Positions 1 to 5,935 of a stretch of 5,952 nt of DNA are shown here, in pieces. The DNA comes from an uncultured bacterium. GTDB taxonomy: Bacteria > Cyanobacteriota > Vampirovibrionia > Gastranaerophilales > Gastranaerophilaceae. The stretch lies in the NCBI GenBank assembly GCA_900556295.1, contig USOK01000106.1:1-5952 (forward strand). The letters are read 5' to 3'. Position 1 is the stretch's first letter, and each line of letters opens with the position of its first letter. The notes under the pieces were generated by a model. That model searched no databases, was not told the DNA's origin, and saw only the letters and a program-made list of their open reading frames with translations. The translations under genes and the position numbers were made by a program.

Positions 1-170
1 CCTTTGTCATCATAAGTGTATTCATAGCTTTCAGTAACCTTGCCTTTGTCATCTTTCCAAGTTTCAGTCAACTGGTTACCTTTGTCATCATAAGTGTATT
101 CATAGCTTTCAGTAACCTTGCCTTTATCATCTTTCTCAGTTTCAGTCAACTGGTTACCTTTATCATCGTA
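1..170 (-). repeat. In-frame 78-bp tandem repeat array (26-residue units), open at the left edge
   Basis: Positions 1-78 and 79-156 are copies of one 78-bp unit differing at only three bases, about 96% identical. A third, diverged partial copy covers 157-170. The period is 26 codons, so copy number can change without shifting frame. Each unit has two related halves, each with a DDKG core (YDDKGNQLTET and KDDKGKVTESYE). The array continues past the window edge, so total copy number is unknown. Near-identity at the DNA level, including third codon positions, suggests recent duplication or gene conversion. Confidence 0.93.
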
Positions 171-1070
171 TGTAGTTTCTGTTGTTGCTTTTCGCAAGCT
201 TGCCGGATGTTTTCTTGTTAACATATAACCGTTATCGAGTTCAGTTCTGGTATATTCTCCATCTTTATCTTTACCACCTATTTCAATTGGTTTACCATTA
301 ACAATAGAAAAATCTTTGTATTTGTCTCCTCGTTGAATACGGTAATCACCGTTTTCTAATTGTATTTTTTTATACTCTCCTTCTTTGTCTTTTCCGCCAA
401 TTTCAACTTGTTGATCGTTTTTATCAGTATAGTCAGTATATACTTCGCCTCGAGTAATTCTGTATGAACTATTGCCAAGCTCTGTTCTCGTATAATTTCC
501 AATAGAATCTTTGCCCTGTATAATTTTACCTGTACCATCTTGAATGATAAATGTTTTATTTTGAATATTTTCTGTTTTTGTTTGCATTACATCACCTTTA
601 GCGTTTTTCTTGACAGTACGTTGTTCCTTATTTGTTGGTGCATATGTTATAGTTGTATTACCTTGGTCATCAGTTTCGGCTGTTTCAATTTTTTCAGATA
701 TCCCAACAACATCTTTCAAAAATCCAAAGAAAGTTTCTGCTTTTACATTTTTTAAACCCAAACTATCCAACAACTTGCCGGCTTCTCGTTTTGAAAAAAC
801 TTCATTTTTGGAATATTCATGTATTTTGTCTTTTAGTAAATTGATTTCACTTTCTTCTAAAACTCCAGCTGTTTTACCGTTAGTATCAAGAGCTTTGAAT
901 ATATTGTTGTAATCTTCTACCAATTGCTTGTTATCTGCTGTATTTCCGCTAAAAATACTTTTGTTGCCGGTATTAGTGACATCATTTGCACTTAAACCTG
1001 CTTTTAAAGAGTTTAAATCGATTGAATCTGCATTTTTGGTTTTGCCTAACCTTACATTGAAATCTACCAT
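1..1070 (-). CDS. Repeat-built protein with EF-hand-like N-terminus and YD/RHS-like tandem repeats (C-terminus beyond window)
   Basis: The frame is open from the ATG at 1070 to the left edge: 356 complete codons, no stop. The start is set by AGGAGG four bases upstream. No signal peptide or membrane segment is visible. Residues 54-76 (YNNIFKALDTNGKTAGVLEE) look like a degenerate EF-hand: a helix, then a D-x-N-G-containing loop ending in acidic residues. Residues 92-106 (FSKREAGKLLDSLGL) suggest a second helix pair. Residues 133-192 are polar, with one DDQGN and one AKGD motif. Residues 193-232 and 233-272 are two copies of a 40-residue module (YRI-x-RG ... EIGGKDK-x-GE), followed by a shortened third copy at 273-299. 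From residue 301 a 26-residue unit repeats (YDDKGNQLTET, then KDDKGKVTESYEY), resembling YD/RHS repeats. Function is unknown; a surface, adhesive or polymorphic-toxin-like protein is possible but unproven. The gene is certain, its role is not. Confidence 0.9.
   Translation of the reverse strand, partial: MVDFNVRLGKTKNADSIDLNSLKAGLSANDVTNTGNKSIFSGNTADNKQLVEDYNNIFKALDTNGKTAGVLEESEINLLKDKIHEYSKNEVFSKREAGKLLDSLGLKNVKAETFFGFLKDVVGISEKIETAETDDQGNTTITYAPTNKEQRTVKKNAKGDVMQTKTENIQNKTFIIQDGTGKIIQGKDSIGNYTRTELGNSSYRITRGEVYTDYTDKNDQQVEIGGKDKEGEYKKIQLENGDYRIQRGDKYKDFSIVNGKPIEIGGKDKDGEYTRTELDNGYMLTRKHPASLRKATTETTYDDKGNQLTETEKDDKGKVTESYEYTYDDKGNQLTETWKDDKGKVTESYEYTYDDK
255..494 (-). repeat. Two 120-bp (40-residue) coding repeats, with a shortened third copy to about 174
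   Basis: Residues 193-232 (bases 494-375) and 233-272 (bases 374-255) align without gaps. Shared positions include Y1, L6, N8, the YRI-x-RG block at 11-16, Y19, D21, the EIGGKDK block at 31-37 and GE at 39-40. A third copy starts at residue 273 (YTRTELDNGY) but loses the pattern after about 15 residues. DNA identity is clearly lower than in the 78-bp array, so these copies are older. I do not recognise the module as a named domain. Confidence 0.85.
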
Positions 1071-1074
1071 ATTT

Positions 1075-1080
1075 CCTCCT
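1075..1080 (-). promoter_or_regulatory. Ribosome binding site of the leftward repeat-protein gene
   Basis: On the minus strand AGGAGG is followed by AAAT and the ATG at 1070. It is a full-consensus Shine-Dalgarno site. The frame is also open upstream of this ATG as far as the trinucleotide tract, where TAG stops recur, so the site is what fixes the start. Confidence 0.85.
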
Positions 1081-1140
1081 ATTTTGTTATCACATTTGTT
1101 GTATCGGTAAATTCTTTTTAAATCTTTAGAGCAGATTTTA

Positions 1141-1174
<34 letters not shown>

Positions 1175-1186
1175 GCGTTTGCGACC

Positions 1187-1215
1187 TTTGTAACAATTTT
1201 TTAAATCTCTTAACA
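1187..1215 (-). promoter_or_regulatory. Shared upstream motif TGTTACAAA with a second TGTTA (candidate regulatory site)
   Basis: On the minus strand TGTTACAAA occupies 1195-1187, about 120 bases before the repeat-protein start, and a second TGTTA lies at 1215-1211 in direct orientation. The same nonamer occurs at 2762-2754, about 95 bases upstream of the 395-residue protein start. Between this motif and the gene lies the (GTA)11 tract. The role is inferred only from this sharing; in AT-rich DNA one shared nonamer can be chance. The rest of 1174-1295 shows nothing else I can support. Confidence 0.3.
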
Positions 1216-1295
1216 TTTGGTTTATTATTAAAAAATGATTAAACAACTCTCTTCTAAATGTCTACCCATGCTTTGTAAAAAATTTTTCTCGCAAT

Positions 1296-1320
1296 AAAAA
1301 AGACCAACCTGCGGTTAGTC
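1296..1320 (-). terminator. Rho-independent terminator for the leftward 395-residue protein gene
   Basis: Minus strand, 1320 to 1302: GAC-T-AACC-GCA-GGTT-G-GTC forms a stem of three plus four pairs interrupted by one non-Watson-Crick position (T opposite G, which can wobble in RNA), with a three-base loop. Six T residues (1301-1296) follow directly. It lies about 155 bases beyond the stop at 1475 and before the leader of the next leftward gene, so it separates the two transcription units. Confidence 0.8.
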
Positions 1321-1352
1321 TGGAAAAAGGGAAAGGAAACAAAATATTATTT

Positions 1353-1463
1353 GTGAGTAGTGAACAGTGAATGGTGAATGAACCATTTCAAATATTCACT
1401 ATGTATATTTTTGAGCGTTAGCGAAAGTAACGAACTATTCACAATTCACTAATCACTATTCAC
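1353..1463. repeat. Inverted repeat of GTGAATA-type heptads (MITE-like or dispersed repeat candidate)
   Basis: The left arm (1353-1379) and the reverse complement of the right arm (1463-1437) match at 23 of 27 positions. Each arm is itself about four degenerate heptads of the form GTGAATN. The roughly 57-base centre holds one more heptad in the right-arm orientation (ATTCACTAT, 1393-1401) and a small perfect hairpin (CGTTA 1416-1420, loop GCGAAAG, TAACG 1428-1432). The element starts 11 bases past the stop codon at 1475 and ends before the terminator. No transposase is present. It could be a dispersed palindromic repeat or a mobile miniature element; both need other genomic copies for support. 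Confidence 0.7.
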
Positions 1464-1474
1464 TCGGCTATCGT

Positions 1475-2662
1475 CTACCCGAATGTTTTGAATGTTGACT
1501 CAGTATTCTTTTCGATTACTTTTTGTACAGCATCCATTTCTGTAGAAATTGCGTCTTGTTCAGTGTCAAGCTGTTTCAATCTTAATTCTAAGTTTTTATC
1601 TTCCGCTTGAATAATTTCAATTTTGGCGTTAATTTCTTGAATAGATTGATCATATTGATACTTGTCATATTCGTATTGGTTCATCGCATCATTGTATTTA
1701 GCTTGATCTGTTGCAGTGTTAGTAGTAACAGCATAAGTAACTTCGTCATCTTCTCCAGGGTTTAGTGTTACGTTAATGATACGTCCGGAAGCATCTTGCT
1801 CCATTCTTGCTTTAACCCCTTTAACTTCTTCAGTCTTTTGAGCTGATCCGATAGTGTAAGCCGGAATGTTGCTTTGAGAAGAACCGTTTTGAGAATAAAT
1901 CGCATTATCAAGAACAGATTTTTTGTTGAAGTATGGAGACCAAGTACCTGTAGAAGTGTTTTGAACATATCTAACCATCCAAGCACTGTCATTTCCATAT
2001 TGATCGTTCAAGATTTTAATGTATTCGCTTTCTTCTTCTTTCAATTTAGCAATTTGATCAGGAGAAAGAGTTTTTAAATAATCGTCATCAAAATCACATT
2101 CAGTTTTAGTGCTTACAGTGTTTTGTCCTTTGTTAGTGTAGGCATCTTTGTATGTGTTAGTCTTTTCATCGTAAGAAGCGTAATATTTACCATCTTCTTT
2201 GTTGTAATACCAACCAGAAGAAGTAGCAGTAACATTGCCATCTTTATCATATTCTTTAACAGTGAATGTCAAATCATCAGTAAGTTCTCTTAAAGTTTTA
2301 GCCCCAACATTGTAAGTGCCTGTAGTTTTGTTTTTAGTAACTATAGATTGTCCTGCAGATACCGCAGCGAAATCGTCAGTCCAAGAAGAAGTGTAGCTAA
2401 TAAGATATAATCCGTTAGATTGAGCAATCATTGTAGAAATAGAGTTGCTCAAAGCACCATCTTCAAAAGTGTAAACCGTTTTAGTGTAGTCGTCAACAGA
2501 CGGTGGAACCGGTACAGCCATACCAAGAAGTTGGTTGTAGTAGTTAGCAGATTGGTTCGACAACGTAGTACGTTGTTGGTTAATCTGTTGGCCTTCAAAT
2601 TCAACATTTGTTTTTCTTGCAGTTAGACCTAAGAATCTAGCCTGCGAAGCTGCCATACCCAT
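1475..2662 (-). CDS. Lineage-specific protein with conserved helical ends and variable centre (MGMAASQAR type), 395 aa
   Basis: The start ATG at 2662 follows AGGAAG by seven bases; a second ATG two codons later is less likely because the MGM opening looks typical of the type. Residues 1-48 form an amphipathic, Gln/Asn-rich helical region (MGMAASQARFLGLTARK...) ending before a Pro-rich hinge (VPVPPSV, 50-56). Residues 57-310 are polar and aromatic-rich, probably beta-structured, with GWYYNKEDGKYY-like strands around 150-161, a helical insert near 195-220, and one Cys (189). Residues 316-388 are a strongly predicted coiled coil (QSIQEINAKIEIIQAEDKNL onward), ending in STFKTFG. There is no classical signal peptide. 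Two helical ends around a variable middle recall flagellin or hook-type axial proteins, but I see no proven homology. I believe close relatives occur as paralogous families in Gastranaerophilales; function unknown. Confidence 0.93.
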   Translation of the reverse strand: MGMAASQARFLGLTARKTNVEFEGQQINQQRTTLSNQSANYYNQLLGMAVPVPPSVDDYTKTVYTFEDGALSNSISTMIAQSNGLYLISYTSSWTDDFAAVSAGQSIVTKNKTTGTYNVGAKTLRELTDDLTFTVKEYDKDGNVTATSSGWYYNKEDGKYYASYDEKTNTYKDAYTNKGQNTVSTKTECDFDDDYLKTLSPDQIAKLKEEESEYIKILNDQYGNDSAWMVRYVQNTSTGTWSPYFNKKSVLDNAIYSQNGSSQSNIPAYTIGSAQKTEEVKGVKARMEQDASGRIINVTLNPGEDDEVTYAVTTNTATDQAKYNDAMNQYEYDKYQYDQSIQEINAKIEIIQAEDKNLELRLKQLDTEQDAISTEMDAVQKVIEKNTESTFKTFG

Positions 2663-2669
2663 GACCTGT

Positions 2670-2675
2670 CTTCCT
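2670..2675 (-). promoter_or_regulatory. Ribosome binding site of the 395-residue protein gene
   Basis: AGGAAG on the minus strand lies seven bases before the ATG at 2662. It is one mismatch from AGGAGG and sits in a purine-rich stretch, supporting this start over the ATG two codons downstream. Confidence 0.65.
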
Positions 2676-2744
2676 TTCCGTTTGTTTCCTTATGTTTTTC
2701 ATGACGGCAGATTCGCCTAAAAACTTTAATATTTTGGAAAGAAT

Positions 2745-2762
2745 TGTTAAGATTTTGTAACA
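2745..2762. promoter_or_regulatory. Palindrome TGTTA-N8-TAACA upstream of the 395-residue protein (operator candidate)
   Basis: Perfect 5-bp arms are separated by eight bases, centred about 92 bases upstream of the start codon. The 18-bp size and dyad shape fit a dimeric helix-turn-helix regulator; the N8 spacing resembles NtcA/CRP-family sites, although the half-site is not the NtcA GTA/TAC consensus in its usual form. It overlaps the TGTTACAAA nonamer also found upstream of the repeat-protein gene. I found no convincing -35/-10 pair beside it. Confidence 0.35.
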
Positions 2763-2845
2763 TGTGTTGCTAAAAAGTACTGTTTTCAAGTAGTTCCGTT
2801 GCTGTGTCGGTAAGCACTACATACAGATGAAACTGTTTTTTGTAA

Positions 2846-4156
2846 CTATATAATTCTATGTGGTTTGGTTAATAATCTAGCTTCGACACGTTCTTTTATT
2901 GCTCCTTGTGGTTCATAGTATGGCGATACAGTCATTACTTTAGCAGCAATATCTGGGTAGTAGTAGATAAATCTTAATTCACTTGATGTTAATGGCTTTT
3001 GCGTATGTACGTTGGCGTAACGAGCTAATTCAAGAATATTACGTGCTTCGTGTTCGTCTTTGAATTCCAATTCAAGATTATCATAAACATTTCTGAAGCC
3101 TTTAATTCCTCCGTATTCGCCGGTGGTAATCATTCTGCCTGTTTCAATTATTTCCGGTTCACCTCTACCAAGTTCTTCAAAGTCGTAGAGTTCATAATTT
3201 CTTCTGTCTTTTAATGCTCCATCAGCATGAATTCCGGATTCGTGTGCGAAAGCATTATCACCTACGGCAGGCTGGTTTATTGGAATTGGTACTCCAAAGG
3301 CGTATGAAGTATATTTGGCAAGTTTCCATGCTTTGCTTAAATCAATATTCGGATCAATATTGTACCTTTGTCGAAAACCTGCGGATTTAAGAATCGCTAG
3401 CAAGCATGACACCAAGTCTGCATTTCCTGCTCGTTCTCCCATTCCGTTTATTGCGGTATTAATGTATGCGTCAACGCCGGCGTCAATTGCTGCACGAGCA
3501 CCCATTACAGAACAAGCTACAGCCATGCCAAGATCGTTATGAAAATGCATTTCAATAGGTATTTCCGTTTCTTTGGCGATTTTATAAATTCTTTCGTAAG
3601 TCGTTTGTGGGTCTTCATAACCCAATGTGTCGCAGTATCTAAAGCGTTTTGCACCTGCTTTTTTAGCTTCATTTGCGTATTTTATCAAAAAATCAATATC
3701 ACTACGAGAAGCATCCTCTGCATTAACTCCTACATCAACAGCACCTAAAGATTTCGCACATTCGACCGCTTCACAAGTCATATTAATTATATCTTGTGGA
3801 GTTTTTTTGCCTAAATATTTTCCGTTAATCATTTGTTCTGATGTTGATTGAGAAAGATTAATATATTTTAATTTAGGAACATTCTTAAAAGAAAGTTCGA
3901 CATCAGACGCAATTCCTCTCATCCATCCAGAAAGGCGAGTTCTTGAAATAACTCCACGTTCAACTAGTTCCAAGTTCCCATTAAGGTAATTAATTTCGTG
4001 CTGAGTAGTTGGGAAACCAAATTCTGACTGGGTAATCCCCATGTCATCTAACATTAAGTTAATAATTGTTTTTTGCAATTTTGCCAACCCTAGCCTTGAT
4101 GTTTGAACTCCATCTCTATTTGTAACGTCAACAAAATAAATTTTATTTTCCCTCAT
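2846..4156 (-). CDS. DRE-TIM metallolyase: homocitrate synthase / Re-citrate synthase-like enzyme, 436 aa
   Basis: The protein belongs to the HMGL-like TIM-barrel synthases, which condense acetyl-CoA with a 2-oxo acid using a divalent metal. Visible motifs: NRDGVQ (13-18) with the catalytic Arg-Asp, NAEDASRSD (145-153), CDTLGY (175-180), metal-binding HFHND (204-208), NGMGERAGN (237-245) and HESGIHADG (305-313). The barrel is about residues 5-270. The C-terminal part is only about 120 residues and lacks the full LeuA regulatory domain, so leucine-regulated 2-isopropylmalate synthase is unlikely. DVTNRDGVQT instead of the usual DTTLRDGEQ, and a length above typical NifV (about 380), fit my memory of Re-type citrate synthases of anaerobes, which would start glutamate synthesis; homocitrate synthase remains the alternative. 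No leu, lys or nif gene is adjacent. A GTG at 4174 extends the frame by six codons, but those codons contain the ribosome binding site, so I start at ATG 4156. Confidence 0.93.
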   Translation of the reverse strand: MRENKIYFVDVTNRDGVQTSRLGLAKLQKTIINLMLDDMGITQSEFGFPTTQHEINYLNGNLELVERGVISRTRLSGWMRGIASDVELSFKNVPKLKYINLSQSTSEQMINGKYLGKKTPQDIINMTCEAVECAKSLGAVDVGVNAEDASRSDIDFLIKYANEAKKAGAKRFRYCDTLGYEDPQTTYERIYKIAKETEIPIEMHFHNDLGMAVACSVMGARAAIDAGVDAYINTAINGMGERAGNADLVSCLLAILKSAGFRQRYNIDPNIDLSKAWKLAKYTSYAFGVPIPINQPAVGDNAFAHESGIHADGALKDRRNYELYDFEELGRGEPEIIETGRMITTGEYGGIKGFRNVYDNLELEFKDEHEARNILELARYANVHTQKPLTSSELRFIYYYPDIAAKVMTVSPYYEPQGAIKERVEARLLTKPHRII

Positions 4157-4161
4157 AAACA

Positions 4162-4168
4162 CTCCTTT
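4162..4168 (-). promoter_or_regulatory. Ribosome binding site that decides the metallolyase start
   Basis: AAAGGAG on the minus strand is followed by TGTTT and ATG (4156), a five-base spacing. The longer alternative beginning with GTG at 4174 would translate through this site, and that GTG has no Shine-Dalgarno sequence of its own in the preceding AT-rich DNA. Confidence 0.85.
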
Positions 4169-4273
4169 GTACACAAATCTAAAAAACTTGCATTTTTAGA
4201 AAATATTAATTACAATATTAAGTATGAAGTCTTTTATGATTTCTGTCAAGCATCTTTATAAAAACATAATATT
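4169..4273. promoter_or_regulatory. Divergent intergenic region between metallolyase and TPR gene
   Basis: This short, very AT-rich stretch must contain the promoters of both divergent genes. It includes AATATT-N6-AATATT at 4202-4219, which is both a direct and an inverted repeat because AATATT is self-complementary. For the plus strand, CTTTATAAAAAC and CATAAT before 4274 are possible -10 strings; use of the latter would give an almost leaderless mRNA. I cannot assign -35 boxes with confidence. Confidence 0.4.
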
Positions 4274-5866
4274 ATGACAAATACAAAACAATTAGAGAAA
4301 AAAATTAATAGAGAGTACAAAACAGGCAATGTAAAGAGTGCCATAGAATTATGTCAAATAGGATTGCAAGATGATCCGACAAATGCAGATTTGCATGTCA
4401 GACTTGGTGATTTATATTTGGCATGGCATTTAGATATTTATAATTCATGCCAATACATAGATGAAGCTATTACGGAATACCAAAGAGCATTAGAAACATA
4501 CATAGATTCTGCTGAAATTTATTTTAAAATCGGTCAAGCCCACTTTTTTAAAGGGGATTTGGATAAAGCTGTAAATTACTTAGATACAGCAATTTCAAAA
4601 GATAAAAAGTTGGGTAAAGCGTATTATCTTTTAGCTGAAACTTATACCAAGAAAGCAAGATTTGTTGATGCGGTAATGAATGCGAAAAAGGCTATCAAAG
4701 CTATGCCGATGGCAAATTCTTGTGCTCACTTTTTATTATCCAGTTTATATAATATCTCATCTGCTAGAAGTTTTAAAAACTATTGTTTGTCAAAATTTGA
4801 GTTTGCATTATCAGTATTAACTCTTCCATTTGATAAAATTGCAATTGGTAATGTTTCAAGAATGCTATCTTATGCAAAATTTCTTCCAATGCTTGTAAAA
4901 GGAGCGTATCTTGTTCAAGTTAACAGACTGAGTGAAGCGTTGGAGTTGTACAGAGAGGCTGTAGACAAAGCTCCTGGATTTGTCCCCCTATATTGCTTGC
5001 TTGGAGATATTTATCGTTCTTTGGGGCAGTTTGATGATGCTATTACTGAGTATAAAATGGCTATTTGGCTTGATGGGTTAAATATTCCGGCATATAGACA
5101 TCTTTGTCAGGCTTATGAAGAACAAGGTGATTATGATAGTGCAGTTGATATTTATGAGAAATTAATCCAAATTATGCCGAATATGCCAGATGTTCATTCT
5201 AACCTTGCAAATATTTTATATGTAAAAGGCGACATTGATAGTGCTATTTCACATTTCCAAACTGCAGTTACATTGAATCCTAAAAAACAATGGACAAGCG
5301 TAATTAATCAGACCTTAGGCTTTGTATATCAAGAATCTAAACAGGATTTGGATGCTGCAATAAGTTCTTATCAAAGTGCTTATCTTTTGACTCCAAAAGA
5401 TATTGATATATATGTAAATCTTGGGAGTGCTTTTTATGACAAAGAAGATATTGAAAACGCTTTACAAGTTTATAGAAATGCACTTGATCTTGATCCGGAA
5501 AATGCCAAAATTCATTGTAATTTAGGCTTTTTATACTGGGGTAAAGGCGATATAGATGAAGCTTTGAAAGAATATGGCTTGGCAATAAAATATGATCCTA
5601 ATTATGACATTGCTTACAACAATATGGGTGTAATATACCTTGATGACTTAGGAAGGGTAAAACAAGCAGCTGATTTGTTCAAAAAGTCAATCGAATGTAA
5701 CCCGAATTATGCATTGGCACATTTTAATTTAGCTCGTGCAATTGCAATTACAGGAGATAAAGTAGAAGCAGCTAAACTCTATCAAGTTGCACAAGATATA
5801 AATAAAATTACTAATGAAATTGACCCGCAAGACATTTTAGATAAGATTAATGCATTGTTTGAATAG
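4274..5866 (+). CDS. TPR-repeat protein, 530 aa, about twelve repeats
   Basis: The protein is a TPR solenoid. Repeats of 34 residues with the W/L-G-Y-A-F-A-P pattern can be read at about 5-37, 38-78 (with a seven-residue insert around YNSCQY), 79-112, 113-146, 203-236, 237-270, 271-304, 305-338, 341-376, 377-410, 411-444, 445-479 (one extra residue) and 480-513. Typical units are GQFDDAITEYKMAIWLD and GDIDEALKEYGLAIKYDP. Residues 147-202 break the pattern with a more hydrophobic, helical stretch, dividing the solenoid into a short N-terminal and a longer C-terminal block. No catalytic domain, signal peptide or membrane anchor is visible, so it is probably a cytoplasmic protein-binding scaffold of unknown partner. 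The ATG at 4274 lacks any clear Shine-Dalgarno sequence, unlike the three other starts here. It is divergent from the metallolyase gene and not in an operon with it. Confidence 0.93.
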   Translation: MTNTKQLEKKINREYKTGNVKSAIELCQIGLQDDPTNADLHVRLGDLYLAWHLDIYNSCQYIDEAITEYQRALETYIDSAEIYFKIGQAHFFKGDLDKAVNYLDTAISKDKKLGKAYYLLAETYTKKARFVDAVMNAKKAIKAMPMANSCAHFLLSSLYNISSARSFKNYCLSKFEFALSVLTLPFDKIAIGNVSRMLSYAKFLPMLVKGAYLVQVNRLSEALELYREAVDKAPGFVPLYCLLGDIYRSLGQFDDAITEYKMAIWLDGLNIPAYRHLCQAYEEQGDYDSAVDIYEKLIQIMPNMPDVHSNLANILYVKGDIDSAISHFQTAVTLNPKKQWTSVINQTLGFVYQESKQDLDAAISSYQSAYLLTPKDIDIYVNLGSAFYDKEDIENALQVYRNALDLDPENAKIHCNLGFLYWGKGDIDEALKEYGLAIKYDPNYDIAYNNMGVIYLDDLGRVKQAADLFKKSIECNPNYALAHFNLARAIAITGDKVEAAKLYQVAQDINKITNEIDPQDILDKINALFE

Positions 5867-5885
5867 TTTTTTTATAAGTTGCCCA

Positions 5886-5911
5886 AAAATGTTAAAATTT
5901 TATTTTTTTTT
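5886..5911 (+). terminator. Weak AT-only terminator candidate after the TPR gene
   Basis: AAAAT (5886-5890) and ATTTT (5897-5901) can pair around GTTAAA, and a run of nine T follows at 5903-5911. The T-run and its position 20 bases after the stop codon are right, but a five-pair stem with no G-C is too weak to be sure. Without it, the TPR gene and the next rightward gene would be co-transcribed. Confidence 0.35.
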
Positions 5912-5912
5912 G

Positions 5913-5926
5913 AGATTATTTAATCT
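5913..5926 (+). promoter_or_regulatory. Perfect palindrome AGATTA-TT-TAATCT before the next gene
   Basis: Six-base arms are separated by two bases, just after the T-run and ten bases before the ribosome binding site of the next gene. It could be an operator or part of a small leader hairpin. It is short and AT-rich, so chance is possible. Confidence 0.35.
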
Positions 5927-5935
5927 GGAATCGAA

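Noticed and set aside
1..170. CRISPR-like array from regularly spaced near-identical repeats
   Set aside because: The whole 78-bp period is conserved with no unique spacers, and it is in frame inside a coding sequence.
356..912. Several short open frames on both strands (for example 610-912 plus, 356-538 minus) overlapping the repeat-protein gene
   Set aside because: They lie in other frames of a gene with a consensus ribosome binding site and clear protein repeats, and have no start signals of their own.
1768..2626. Short open frames inside the 395-residue protein gene (1768-1998 minus, 1874-2077 plus, 2420-2626 plus)
   Set aside because: Frame shadows with low-complexity or unlikely residue composition and no ribosome binding sites.
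2786..2820. Imperfect hairpin with GTAG/CTAC ends downstream of the metallolyase stop
   Set aside because: The stem is interrupted and no T-run follows directly on the minus strand, so I could not support a terminator for the metallolyase gene.
2823..2841. Hairpin ACAG-ATGAAA-CTGT followed by TTTTTT on the plus strand
   Set aside because: Four-pair stem, and no rightward gene ends upstream of it, so it has no terminator role on that strand; it also does not work on the minus strand for the metallolyase gene.
3315..3851. Plus-strand open frames across the metallolyase gene
   Set aside because: The opposite frame encodes the conserved HFHND and GERAGN motifs; these are antisense shadows.
5337..5585. 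Minus-strand 82-codon open frame inside the TPR gene
   Set aside because: Antisense to regular TPR repeats; its apparent repeats only mirror those of the TPR frame.
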